DNA from: Paracentrotus lividus
Taxonomy: Eukaryota > Echinodermata > Echinoidea > Camarodonta > Echinidae
DNA: 64,000 bases
NCBI GenBank assembly: GCA_940671915.1
Contig: CALNVZ010003426.1
Location: 6,947,836 to 7,011,835 of the forward strand
Reading direction: 5' to 3'
Within the stretch, counting starts at the first letter, position 1. Each line of letters opens with the position of its first letter. This document shows, piece after piece, positions 1 through 11,750 of this stretch. A program made the position numbers and the translations under genes. Below the pieces are notes generated by a model. It had not been told where the DNA came from and ran no database searches. It saw only the letters and a list, made by a program, of their open reading frames with translations.

Positions 1-184
1 CCGTAGGCCCGGGCCCCCCACCTACCAAAAAAAAAAAAGAAAAGAAAAAAAAAAGCGAGGCAAATAAATAGACGAGGGCCCGATTGACCCCCCAACCTTA
101 CCCCTATAGCTGATACATGATGACCTTGATCGCCGAAGACCCCCAAAAGAATAAACACTCCTCACCTCACCCCCCCCCCCCCAC
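1..184. other. Flank of duplicated block A, no gene
   Basis: Low-complexity sequence with A, C and G homopolymers. It ends where similarity to the second copy of the block begins, at the shared cgcttatcgc near 185 and 10406. The sequence before that point is not shared with the second copy. No coding signal is seen. Confidence 0.5.
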
Positions 185-638
185 CGCTTATCGCCGACCA
201 GCGTGACGTGAAAACAGATTGAGTGCTAGCCTTTTTGCTCGCCCGATGTAACGGGGAAACATTATGGGGTACCAAAATCTGAAAATTCCGCTTTAGGCCC
301 CCCCTGTAATGAAATCCTCGGATCCGCGGCGTAGTAGTACAGATCTTAATTATTCATTTGCTATTACATTCGTAAGTAAAAGATAATTGGTCATTGGCGA
401 ATTCGAATTTCTTCGACACAATGTACTAGGCTCCTGATTATAAATATTCATAATGTAGGAAATCATAAGCTTTACCGAAACACTAAACACATAGATACCG
501 AATAACTATAACCTAATGCCGTCCCAGAAAAAAAAAGAACGCTAAAACGGTTTGTTTCATGATTTACTGATTTAAGTAATTGTTCTCTTTCTAATCATTC
601 TAGAATTTAATGCATGGCCTTCGCCTTCATTTCTCACG

Positions 639-802
639 ATAGAAAAGCCGAATGTTATCTTGACCTAGTGACAACCAAATCGGCATTCCGCTGTCTTGGA
701 AGTTTATCAGTCTCCGCCTTGCTCACAGACCTCACGATTGAATCCAGGTGAATTCGTGAGGCGTTCTACGAAGAGATTCTGAATCGTTCTTCTTCGTCTA
801 AG
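639..802 (+). pseudogene. LRR exon, broken copy (A)
   Basis: This is the counterpart of the intact LRR exon at 10868-11035. It is 164 nt instead of 168, with several single-base losses (for example in the Leu-Pro-Cys-Leu-Thr-Asp stretch). The acceptor reads cacg where copy B has cacag. The donor side (ctaag then gtata) is kept. As written it cannot be translated through. The damage is more likely sequence error than decay, because the flanking intron is damaged at the same density. Confidence 0.7.
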
Positions 803-1461
803 GTATAACTTCAGAAGTGCTGAGCATTGCTACGAATAGTCATCATCATAATCAGTGCATACTTCATTTAAAAAAACAAAAAACAAAAACAAACAAACAA
901 ACAAATGGAAATTGCTTAGCGTGTTTTATTCCTGTTTTCCCCTTGATAATTGATTGAGAGAGAATGAGAGAGAGAGAGAAAAAAAAACGAACAGAAAGAT
1001 AAATAAATAATCAAAACGTTGTGATTGCTGACTAAATATGCAAGAAATCAAGTATTCCACGTGTCGGATAAGAGTAGATGTCCATAATGGTAACTACACT
1101 AAATATTAATATCTTGACGATTTGAGCGAGTTGCCTTGTTTCTTTGATGTTTTTTGTATGAAGTTAAACACCAGACGAAAAGAGTGGTAGATGAAAATCC
1201 AAAACATCAAATTGTCAAACCTCCAAAATCAAAAAGTACAAATGTATTAAATTCTATATGTTCTGTTTCTGTTTCTGATTAAAGTACTCCTGTATAGCCA
1301 GGAATCGGGTGGGGGAAAGCAGCTTTCAAAGCTGATGAACACCAAGCTGAATTAGTATAACCAAATATAACTAGGAACGCAATTTACATCTAAAGTTAAT
1401 CAAGTCATAGTGGTTGACCTTATAGCGACAAGAAATTAATCTTGGCTTTTTAAATTAAGTG

Positions 1462-1530
1462 GGGATAATGGCCGAGCTGGGATTCGAACTACACCTTGCA
1501 AATATGAGTCCAATGCTCTAACCACTTTAG
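1462..1530 (-). repeat. tRNA-like SINE remnant (copy A)
   Basis: On the minus strand the stretch reads like the 5' part of a tRNA-derived SINE. It has an A-box-like segment and a B-box-like gttcgaatccc core, followed by the gctcggccattatcccc side. The same element lies at 11678-11750 in copy B. It is too degenerate for a functional tRNA and sits in an intron between LRR exons. Confidence 0.45.
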
Positions 1531-3435
1531 GGTGAAGATTTCACTTCAGAAATATCCAAAACGGAGTATATGAATAGAGATGTTTCTGAAATGAATGGAT
1601 CTCTCCTATTACTCGGAGAAGGATTATTGGAACAGTAAAAAAAAAAAGAAAAGAACTTTGTCTAAATCATTAGCTTTTAGTAACACAAAACGGCGATTAT
1701 TATGAATGAAAATAATGTATTAAAAATAAATCATTTATACCACAACGACAATTTCTGAAAGTTTGTCTGTTTCCAGAATGATTGAAGATTAATTTAGGAT
1801 GTTATATATTCAAAGACCTGCCCTGACATAAGCATAAACAATCTTTTAACTCTGAACTTGTTAAACAACATGTAAAGACAAGTCGCTTAACTTTTTACTG
1901 CGATTTTTCACGCTTTTGACAAAATTGATTGACAATATCTGTAAATGTGAAACTGTCTGAAAAAAATCTGAGTTGTTGCAAAATAACAAGTGTTCTTGAT
2001 ATACAAAAAAACATTGTTGATTCAAAGTAATGTCGAATAATGGTAAAGATACCGGAATTCGGAGAGCGACATTTCTTGACAGATTTTAGCACCTCATTTT
2101 TGGTTTTGTTTAAAGGTAAAAAATCCATAATATAATTAATTAACTGTAGCTTCTGGGGTTTTCAGTTTTTTAAAACAATCGCATGTTAATAATCGATTCT
2201 ACTGGCTATAAAACAATGCGTAAGCCCCCCCCCTAATGATTGCTTATAATAAAAGTGTACAGGCCTAAATTTGAAAAAAAAAAATGAAGAACTTACAGTA
2301 AATTTTACGCCGTAGATTGCCCAGATATGGTCCGTTTTGGAAATAAATATGTAGGGGGACTGTCCAATGAATTTGTAATAATCTAAATACACAGTCATCT
2401 ATATACTATTAAGGAAAAGTAAAAAACTATGACTTCTCATTTTGCATATTAATTACCATTATGTTAACAAACTTTTCTGGGGCATAATTACCCCAGGGTT
2501 TGTGGCCCCGATTTTCAATGACTGTATGAACTTAAAAAAACTTATGCTAATCAATTATGGTATCGGTATAATATATTTGTTGTTGTATTTTAATATTCTG
2601 TCAAACACCACACATGATTTAATAAACATTTGGTTTGGCCAAATGTTAAAATTTTTCAGTCATAGCAATACATATATTTATGTACATAATCATAACAAGT
2701 CACGTGCCCCGTCTGCGCTTGTACATTGTTTATGATTGGGGACATTGAGTGACATTTTCAATTGATCCTCTTTAAAGCAGCTCTTACTATGAAGATATTC
2801 AGGTGGAAGTTCTTTTGTTGTGTTTGTTAGTTTGGCTATTTGTTTCTATTTGAATCAAAAATTTCAATCTTAATTAATTTTAATTATTATGATATTACCC
2901 CCACCCCAAAAAAAAAAAAACATACTTGCCAACTTCCAACGAAACAGAATGTGATTGCCGACATTTTAGGCTCCGCGAAGCACAAAATTTGATAAGTATA
3001 ATACTGATTTTTTCTTTTGATAGTAGGAAGAGTTTAGCTAGGCATGTGTAAACAATTATTTAATCATTGTGTAATGCAGCAAAAGGATTATAAGCTTCAA
3101 AGAAAAATGGGCCACAATTACCCGCGCCAGTCTCCCCTACTTAATGAATTATTATTGTTTTTCAAGTATATTTTATATAATATAGTACTAAAATACTAAT
3201 TTAATATACATATTTTCGGTCACTCAGTGCCTAATATTATATGAAAATTTTTACAAAATTTGATTATTGCTCACAAAGTGGTTCAAGTCAAATGATAGAA
3301 GCTATTGTAAAATTGGGTATGATTAATAAGGGATCAATCAATAGTAGTTGATGAGTTAATGAGTAATATAAATTTAACGTCTACTCATAACTGAGTAGAT
3401 TAGCCTTAACCATTCATACTTTGTTTTGTTCCACG

Positions 3436-3633
3436 ATTCAGACGCTTAAGATGACCCACACCGTTACCCTTATTAATCATCGTAATGTTCCCTTGGGCCA
3501 TCCGTTATTAGTGCTTGGGACTTACTCTGTCTCCCTACCATGTCCTCACAGACCTGACATTGGACGCGTCGCTCTACCTTCCCACGAACCCAGTTATACG
3601 AAGAGCCGTTTCTGCCTGGTGCTTTTCCTCCAG
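3436..3633 (+). pseudogene. Second LRR exon, broken copy (A)
   Basis: Counterpart of the intact exon at 13635-13829. The reading frame is cut by one-base indels, so only fragments such as SLPCPHRPD appear in place of LLCLLPCLTDLTID. The acceptor has lost its A (ccacg for ccacag) and the donor side is scrambled (cagtgtagg for aaggtagg). Confidence 0.7.
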
Positions 3634-4626
3634 TGTAGGCCTAAAGCAACATGGGTTATTTTACCTTTTAATGTTCATTCATATTGCTTTATACTTTACA
3701 CACTAAGAGGTACAACACGGAATATTCTTCCAGATTATTAGGTTCTTCATCAATTATTTCTCGATCGATTTTACCGATTATCGAAATTTTTAAAGATATA
3801 CAATGAATCTAAAGCAAAAAGTGGAGCACAGCACAGTCAATTATACTTTATTGTTCACAAGAACAAAATTATACATGTTGAAAACAAGCAACAAAATAAA
3901 TAAAAATAGTTTCTGCTCTTTTCATAATTCAGGTAATTAAAATGGCTTTTCTATTTTATTTAGTGCTGCAAACAAAAGTTAATTAGGAATGTATGTATAT
4001 ATTACACTTCACGCTTTGAAAAACCTAAATTTTATCCTCCAAAATAATCGGTACATGAGAGTAACTCTATCAAAAAGATAAATGAAAACAACAAATTGAA
4101 ATGATTACAAGGTTGACGTACTCACTTCTAGATAAAACACAGAAGTAAAGCACATTCATAGAAGTGACATTTTTTACTGTATTTTTGCTTTTCTTTATAG
4201 TAAAAGCTTGCGAGATTAATGGGCAGAAAATATATCTCGGACAGCGAATATATCATAGAATTCCTATATTTCATATATTTTTTCAATCGTTTCTATTTCT
4301 ATTAATTTTCTTTTTGTTATTATTTTTATTATAATTGTGATTAATTTTCTAGTTATTTTTTCTTCATTGTAATTTCTTATAATACTGTTTAGGAGTAGGT
4401 TATTGAAGACGAAAATATCATTTTAACTTTTATTCGATAATTTCCAAAATAACGGTGTTATTGAAGTTCGATGTGTGTTATGTACGTTTGCCTAACCTTT
4501 TCCAAACCCTTGAATGCTTTTTTTTTTTGTGAAACAACCTAAATTCATCAAACAATCATTATACTTGTCTCCCTTTGAATTAAAGAATGTATACAATAAA
4601 TTGATCTAAACAAAATCCTTACTCAG

Positions 4627-5606
4627 AAACAACAAGCATTGGTATTGCTTGCAGGAGTGGTCGGAATCGAAAAAATCAGAACGTTGGTATCTAAAACCTG
4701 CAGCCAACACCAACGTGAACACGCAGCAGCAGCACCATACACCAACAATTATTCTATTCAAAATACTGACAACAACAACAAGAACAGCTTCTCAACAATA
4801 ACAGACAATACAGGAGATCCTTATTGTCGTGAAACATTAGAGCAGTCATATCCGTCTTTACTTCAAAGTTCACCGACAGAGGGATGGAAAGTAGCATTCA
4901 TGCTGAACCAAGTAACGCCAAGCCGTTCCAAAGACTAATGCTGGATTATCCGGGATCGTCTTCTGTTCCTGAACAAGATCCTTGACCAAGAAACATTAGA
5001 TAGAATTTGATCAGTTAACTTTCAAAACGTACATGTTTGAATCAAAACAACGCCAGTTTTAGCGGCATAGGAAGCCATTTCCCTACCAAACAGCTCGCTA
5101 CCTCTTTGGAAGAGCAGTCAGCAACACGGAGCGAGGCCCATTTCATCCTGTGCCGCAATGGTCTGTGGAAACAATCACACCTTACAATGGGAAAAAGGAG
5201 CAGGACCAACGACCAAACACAAAACAAACATTCCTCAATGACATCATCTCAGAATACATCAATTCATGCACTCAATTCTATCAAAGAAAGGCACGGGTAT
5301 AGGAAATAAACCAATGTATGAGACAATATTAAGCCTCAACTAGATGGAGTAATACAGCAATGGGTAAAGGATCATCGGGTTCTAGAACGGCCAAACTCCA
5401 AAATGAACAAACCTCATTGGCATCATCTCAATCATCTGTTGACCATACGATCAACGAGTGCGATGGAACACGAATGGACAAGGATCATCAGTCTAGATAC
5501 CAAACTCAAAATGAACGCACCTCATTGGGTCATCATCTTCATCATCTGATGATGACATGCCATAACGAGTGGAATGGAAGACAACAGAGAGGCAGAACAG
5601 AAACAG
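4627..5606 (+). pseudogene. Gln/Ser/Thr-rich exon, broken copy (A)
   Basis: Counterpart of 14789-15770. The 328-codon frame of copy B is split here into at least three pieces in different frames (about 4639-4938, 5037-5309 and 5360-5662). The Gln-rich start, the NPYCRETLEQSYPSLLQ-like stretch and the repeated SSGL/QTQNE/TSLASS stretches can all be recognised. The donor cag/gtata near 5606 is kept in part. Confidence 0.7.
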
Positions 5607-6125
5607 GTATAGTATACAATTCAGGTCAATGCATTTATGGACACAATGTTAAGCATCATTAAAGAAAATCATTTGATAATAAATCACATAAAGCTTTATA
5701 TACGTTCGATTGGTATCAATGATTCCGTGAAAATGCTTCATAATTCGATTTCAAATATTGTTTACCCACACTATAACGAACTCTCGATTTAAAACATTCC
5801 AAAACAATATATTTCTCTCGAGCATCTAATATATTTTGCAAGGCTAAGCTTACCACTTGAAAAAGAGACTTTTCATCAGTAAAATGTTAGTGATCCTCCA
5901 AGCCCCCCCCCCCCCAAAAATATGAAGATATAATAGCAAAGAGTAATCATCAGAACTAAGAGCCTTTCTGTTTCACTTTAGTTCATCAATAATTTAGTCT
6001 TAATTTTGTTGATTGTTGATGTTTGTATTTAATAATTGAATATTTTTTCGAATGGCGCTCTTTTGATTAAAACAAGCATTAATCCCTAAGGTATTAAAAC
6101 TAATATTTATTATATATCTTTTCAG

Positions 6126-6151
6126 GAACTGAATCGAAGTGAACGTGGCGT
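6126..6151 (+). pseudogene. 25-nt exon, copy A version
   Basis: Counterpart of 16298-16322 with one extra and one altered base. It is followed by the strong donor gtgagt at 6152. The acceptor ttttcag is intact. It is of use because copy A continues beyond this point while copy B soon runs into a gap. Confidence 0.5.
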
Positions 6152-6742
6152 GTGAGTAACCCAATAAACAACTTATTTATCTTTTGAACAGTTATAATCT
6201 TCCTCCTTAATCCATTCTTTTATTGAGCTTTTCGTACTATATTTGTTTTCTTTTAATTACGCGTTAGTTGCTGTCATTTTAGTTTAAATAAATGTTTTAT
6301 ATGTGTTTATGGAATATTATATATTATCCAAATAATTTCCATGTTAAAATTACCCCCTCACACGGAACAACATCAAAAAACTTCTTGTCCCCCCCCCTCT
6401 TTCATTATCGTTTCGAAGTTACACTTTAAAATTAAATTTGGAGAGAACAGTTATTTATTCTTTTATAGCTTGTAAGATTGAAACTTTGTTCAGGTATTAC
6501 ACCGTAAGTTTGTAATATAAATGTTTAATGAATCGTATTATTAATTTTCGTTTTTGAAAGTTCCTTTACTTTTTCCACTCCCCGCCATATCCATCTAAAT
6601 GTTCAATTGGTTTGTCTGAATGTGACTTTTCTGTCCTCTCTGTCTGTCTCTGTCTTCTCTTCTCTTTCTTCTCTCTTGCTATTTCTCCTCTTATCTCTCT
6701 CTCTCACATCTCATCTCCATCTCTCTTCTCTCCTTCATACAG

Positions 6743-7113
6743 AGAAACAGAATTTCACGAGCGACTCCGATAAATGTTGAAGATCCACTGAGAGATACGA
6801 ACGCTCATGGTAAAAGACGAAGCCAAGACAGACCGCGAACCTACCAACATAAGGCTATTTATGATCATGTATCTCATTCGCCTTGAGAACGATTCGAGAC
6901 GGATTTGGGACTACTTTGGAACGGGTGAGACGGATTTTGAACTTGCGCAGAGGTCCAGACGCGTATCGCGACCGACAAAAATCTGCAGACGCTCTGCGAC
7001 GGAAAAAAAGTATCGTAAACGTTTTGAGTTTCGGAGTTAAGAGACGTCTCCGCGAAATACAGATCGCCGTTATATGGAATCAATGTGACGATGAAGAATC
7101 TATATGGATCTAA
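6743..7113 (+). pseudogene. Candidate last coding exon of the upstream NLR-type gene
   Basis: A long CT-rich tract (about 6630-6740) ends in catacagag, a good acceptor. Behind it two overlapping open frames together read as an Arg/Lys-rich C-terminal tail. The first begins R-N-R-I-S-R-A-T-P and stops at 6884-6886. The second runs 6883-7113 and ends in DDEESIWI and a stop. One missing base near 6880 would join them into about 120 residues. The phase (two bases carried over) agrees with the 25-nt exon at 6126-6151 / 16298-16322 if that exon uses its gtgagt donor. The first AG (6741-6742) and the second (6743-6744) give different frames, and the sequence quality here is doubtful. No family is recognised. 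Confidence 0.35.
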
Positions 7114-7732
7114 CAATATGTGCAATCATTTATTACATTTTCTCATTTGTCGTGGTTTACAATCAAGTTCAGTAATGATGGTTTTTTCTTGATGGGTTCC
7201 CAATTGGAATCATGCCTCTTAGAACCAGGAAATACATAATATGTTTCATGATTTGTTCTATTTCACTTGACAATTGATAAATGACTTATCCGATTCCAAT
7301 AAGTAGTAATTATTATGATGATATTACATGTTATATAATGAACTTATTAAAGAGCATAATATACCAAAATAACATGACATTATTCCACGTGACCTAAGGC
7401 TTCTAATGTATACCGTTAAGGCCTGCATTTTGTAGAAAAATAAAAATAAACAAAATGAATAAATAGATAAATGAATAAATAAATACATTATTTATGTGCC
7501 TATTTGGTATATTACCAGTTGCTATTTGTAACGAAATCAAATGCTGCATTATTACAGTATTACCTCACACATCTATCAATGTAGTTTCTTATATTTGAGG
7601 CGTGTAAGCATAAGCTAGCCCAACATAATATTCTTTAAGTATGTAATATTTAGTTTGGCCTGGCACAATAATGATACTCATCGTCACATGTTTCGGATAT
7701 CTATATGTATCAATCTATGTGTGTTGTTATGA

Positions 7733-7762
7733 TATATATATATATATAGTATATATATATAT
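7733..7762. repeat. TA microsatellite
   Basis: Two runs of alternating T and A separated by a short interruption. Confidence 0.8.
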
Positions 7763-8189
7763 TCTAGTACTGCTTCTGATTTATTTGAACATGTAAACAT
7801 CATTAATTTATTACCAAACGATAATTTCATTATACGAGGCTTTTCGGAATCCTAATGGCCAAGTGAAGGTATGCACTTAATAAGTTGACCTAATAACGAG
7901 ATTCGTTTTATTCAATTCGCAATTTATTGTTAAAGATAAAAACCTGTAACAATATATTGCATACGTAATACCTAAGGCATGCATAAGTAAGTTGAAAAAC
8001 AAACTGCAGTGATAATACAATACAACACACCAAGATAATGAGACTAATACCTCGTTTTATGTGGTTGCTTTGCCTCGTGCAATTATTTGTATCATTTATT
8101 GTATTCGAATATACTAATCCGGGGCGAATGTAATTTACTGCCTCACCTTTGAAGTTTGAGGAACATTTTCAAATTATTTATATTGATCT

Positions 8190-8332
8190 GGCGGCGCATT
8201 TCATCAAAGACTTGTCGCGACTTTTATCTGACAAACTGTTATAAGCTACTGAAAATGCTTTGCATCTGACTGGCTGAGAGCAAATTTGTCGGATAAAATG
8301 TCTGACAAGTCCTTTGATGAAACGCCCCCCTG
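8190..8332. mobile_element. Small foldback element (MITE-like)
   Basis: The left arm ggcgcatttcatcaaagact is answered near the right end by the inverted form (agtcctttgatgaaacgcc). The arms are about 45 bp with a few mismatches around a short loop, and there is no coding capacity. Confidence 0.65.
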
Positions 8333-9038
8333 GTGTTCATGCATGAAAGTTGTAAAGTACTTTATGTATCGAAATTTGCGATGCCTCTGAAATGAAATCA
8401 GTATTAATTCGCAGCACTATGCAATATGAACATAATCTGTAAAATTTCGCTGTATTTCATTCGTGTTTGTAACTGGAATTCTTTATCTTTATTATGTGTA
8501 AAAATCTATAACACAATTCAAGTATTTTAGAATTATATATAATGGTCGATTATGCACAAAAAGGCAACCTTTCTTTATACAAGAAATGGGGATCATCGAG
8601 TTAATATTGTATTTTGTTCATTCTTAATTCTTTATTTTTTTATTCCATGTAACATGAAAAGCACGTAGATTAATAGCTTAATTTTAACCTGTTTAAACTT
8701 TTGCGGAAACCTAATCACCAAGCCCAATGCTTTAGTTTCTGTCCATTATCAACCCCAGTTAAGGTTAACTGTTTCCTACCTATTAACTGCTTGGACTGTA
8801 CTACTTGATTGAAACGTGTATTTATATTGTTTATAATATATATTTTGTTGGTGCTATTGTGAAAAAAATGAAATTGAAATTAAACTGAAACCTATTAATT
8901 TTATTCGTACGTACTGGTAGTTTTAATTATATTAATATTATTATTGTTGCTTTTTCTTCTTTGTGCCTAAGGGTAGGCCTAAGGTAATTTTTTAGTTATC
9001 TTTATTTGCTCATCAGTTTTCAACAATATATAAAACTG

Positions 9039-9156
9039 AAGTGCTCTTTTTAGCTCTTCAGAGGGCTGAAATCAGCACTTTTTAAGAGCTTGCCATTATG
9101 ACTGCACTCAAAGTGCTGTTAACATGCACTCAAAGTGCTTGTTTAGCACTTTCACG
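9039..9156. repeat. Short AGTGCT/AGCACT-rich repeat
   Basis: Several copies of agtgct and agcact in both orientations within about 120 bp. A related unit lies at 63193-63290, where it sits at a junction between two duplicated gene segments. Confidence 0.5.
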
Positions 9157-9231
9157 TGAGCTGAACTTTCACAACAATGAGCAAAAAACGGCGTGACATC
9201 GTTGGAATTCGAACCTGGGTCCCGTCCTACA

Positions 9232-10392
9232 CAGTGGCGTATCTAGGGTCAAGTGCGCCCGGGCAATGTTGACTTTGCGCCCCCCCCCCGGTCTACCCAG
9301 TTTGCTCAACGATTTGTATTAGTTATTGTACCAGTGGCATAACATGTCCCCAGACCTGGGCATGATTTACTGTCCATACATACACGAGCTTATCAATTTA
9401 TTTCCTCTCAAATATTTTAATTTAATGCGAGCGCGAAGCGCGATCGAAAATTTTGAGTTCTTGCATTTAAGAATCATTGAATACAGATTTCGTTATCAAC
9501 GAAAGTACATTAAAAAAAAAAAATGCCTTACCTTCAGGTTCTCAAGAGGCTATTGACATAATGTTTTGGGAGTTGTAGCCTATGCATGGAATTCGGGTTT
9601 TTTTTAGTAGGAAATAATAATTTTAAACCGTTTTTGTTGGTCCTCCTCAAATGATTTTGAACATATAAATAATATAATGCGAGCGCGAAGCGCTAGCAAA
9701 AAAAAAAAATTTAGAGCTCTAAACTTGAAAAACTTTGCAGGAACCAGGTCTTGATACCGAATGTCATAAAATACGGAAACAAAGACAATTGACAATGAAA
9801 ACAAAAAAGGGATTCATTAGCAGCGAGGAAAAAGCATATGGACAGAAAAAATCCTTTATTAGAGGGCCTCATGTTTTTATCTGAAGCTGGAGGGAGGGCA
9901 GATTGATCTTGAAATTTGAGGGCCAATTTTATCTTAAACTATTTAAGGGGCTCTAAATTAAATTGAAACTCAGGATGTCAAATTGGTTCTAAAATTAGGA
10001 TTAGTGAGGCACCAACCGGGGCACACAACTGTCTAACATTATAAAAGGACGCTAAATTGAAGTTAAGGGCGCCGATTTTATCTTAATATAGCCTATACAG
10101 GGGGGCAAAATTGACTAAAAAGAAGTAACTTAAATCTAAAAAATTCTAGAAACTTTGGGGCGCCAAAAAAAGTTAACTTAGTGTGCTTATGTAGGGGGCC
10201 GCCAAAATAATATGGGAGGAAACATGACCCCATATTCACTGTGGATCACCGATCTCTTATCTTTATTCCTCTCCTTCTTCTTCCTTTTTTTTTTTTTTTC
10301 TTTTTCCTTTCCCTTTTTTGCGCCCCCCCCCCCCTAAGCTCCCGCCCGGGGCACGTGCCCCCTTCGCCCCCCCCCCCCCTAGATACGCACTG
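9232..10392. mobile_element. Non-autonomous DNA transposon with CAGTGGCGTATCTAGG ends
   Basis: The left end cagtggcgtatctaggg is mirrored by the right end cctagatacgcactg. The termini and the lack of coding sequence fit a hAT-like non-autonomous element, though I see no clean 8-bp target duplication. It contains two minus-strand copies of the gcgagcgcgaagcgc core (about 9428 and 9679) and several ggcgcc motifs. Its right end abuts duplicated copy B. Confidence 0.6.
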
Positions 10393-10867
10393 CCCATACT
10401 CTCTTCTCCGCTTATCGCTCGACCAGCGTGACGTGAAAACAATTGAGTGTACCTTTTTGCTCGCCCGATGTAACGGGGAACAATTTGGGTGTACCAAAAT
10501 CTGAAATTCCGCTTTTAGGCCCCCCCCTGTAATGAAATCCTGGATCCGCGGCTGTAGTGTGACAGGATCTTAATTATTCATTTGCTATTACATTCGTAAG
10601 TAAAGATAATTGGTCATGGCGAATTTCGAATTTCTTCGACACAATTACTAGGCCCTGATTATAAATATTTCATAATGGTAGGGAAATCATAAGCTTTACC
10701 GAAACACTAAACACATTAATACCGAATAACTATAACCTAATGGCGTCCCAGAAAAAAAAAAGAACGCTAAACGGTTTGTTTTCTGATTTACTGATTTTTA
10801 AGTAATTGTCTCTCTTTCATAATCATTCTATGAATTTAATGCATGGCCTTCGCTTCATTTCTCACAG

Positions 10868-11035
10868 ATAGAAAAGCTCGAATGTTATCTTGACCTACGT
10901 GACAACCAATCGGCATCTCGCTGTCTTGGGAAGTTTATCAGTCTCCTGCCTTGTCTCACAGACCTCACGATTAATCCAGGTGAATTTCGTGAGGCGTTCT
11001 ACGAAGAGATTCTGAATCGTTCTTCTTCGTCTAAG
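10868..11035 (+). CDS. NLR-type leucine-rich-repeat exon (B1)
   Basis: This is an exact 56-codon exon, phase 0 at both ends, between the acceptor ctcacag and the donor aag/gtataa. It starts IEKLECYLDL, carries LGKFISLLPCLTDLTI and ends EILNRSSSSK. One-exon LRR modules of about 56 codons with a short-Leu-x-Leu start and a Ser-Ser-Lys end are typical of the ligand-sensing C-terminal part of sea urchin NLRs; that is family knowledge. The matching exon at 50891-51058 has the same length and phase. The NACHT part of this gene must lie upstream of the window or be lost at the assembly problem. The fragment is internal, so there is no start codon here. Confidence 0.75.
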
Positions 11036-11677
11036 GTATAACTTCAGAAGTGCTGAGCATTGCTACGAATAGTCATCATCATAATCATGTGCATTACTGT
11101 CATTTAAAAAACAAAAACAAAAACAAACAAACAAACAAATGGAATTGCTTAGCGTGTTTTATTTCCTGTTTTTCCCCTTGATATTGATTGAGAGAGAGAG
11201 AGAGAGAGAGAGAAAAAAAAACGAACAGAAAGATAAATAAATAATCAAAACGTTTGTGATTGCTGACTAAATATGCAAGAAATCAAGTATTCCACGTGTC
11301 GGATAAGAGTAAGATGTCCATTAATGTAACTTACACAAATATTAATATCTTGAACGATTTGAGCGAGTTCCTTGTTCTTGATGTTTTTTGTATGAAGTAA
11401 AACACCAGAGAAAGAGTGGTAGATGAAAATCAAAACCTCAAATGTCAAAACCTCAAAATCAAAAGTACAAATGTATTAAATTCTTATATGTTCTGTTTCT
11501 GTTTCTGTTAAAGTAACTCCTGTATAGCCAGGAACTCGGAAAGCAGCTTTCAAAGCTGATGAACACCAAGCTGATATATAACCAATTAACATAGGAACCA
11601 TTTTACATCTAAGTTAATCAGTCATAGTGGTTGACCTTATAGACGACAGAAATTACTCTTGGGCCTTTTTAAATTAA

Positions 11678-11750
11678 AGTGGGGATAATGGCCGAGCTGG
11701 GATTCGAACTCACAAAATATGAGTCCAATGCTCTAAACCACTTTAGGGTG
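11678..11750 (-). repeat. tRNA-like SINE remnant (copy B)
   Basis: Minus-strand A-box and B-box-like segments (gagttcgaatcccagc) in an intron; same element as at 1462-1530. Not a functional tRNA: no matching acceptor stem can be drawn. Confidence 0.45.

Larger units (their letters stand above)
185..6376 (+). repeat. Copy A of a 6.2-kb direct duplication, indel-rich
   Basis: Base for base this matches 10406-16546 in the same order and orientation, through introns as well as exons. The differences are mostly one-base insertions and deletions, often every 15-30 bases, with few substitutions. They fall in exons and introns alike and break splice sites and frames. That is the error pattern of unpolished long reads or of a poorly filled gap, not of selected gene divergence. 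A real recent tandem duplication cannot be excluded by eye. All gene fragments inside are therefore listed as broken. Confidence 0.85.
7114..9038. other. AT-rich stretch without recognised genes
   Basis: Only short random frames are seen. It holds a TA microsatellite (about 7733-7762) and one small foldback element (8190-8332). Nothing else is supported. Confidence 0.5.

Noticed and set aside
10241-10504. Overlapping frames on both strands near a C-rich stretch
   Set aside because: They are formed by T and C homopolymers at the end of a DNA element; no coding pattern.
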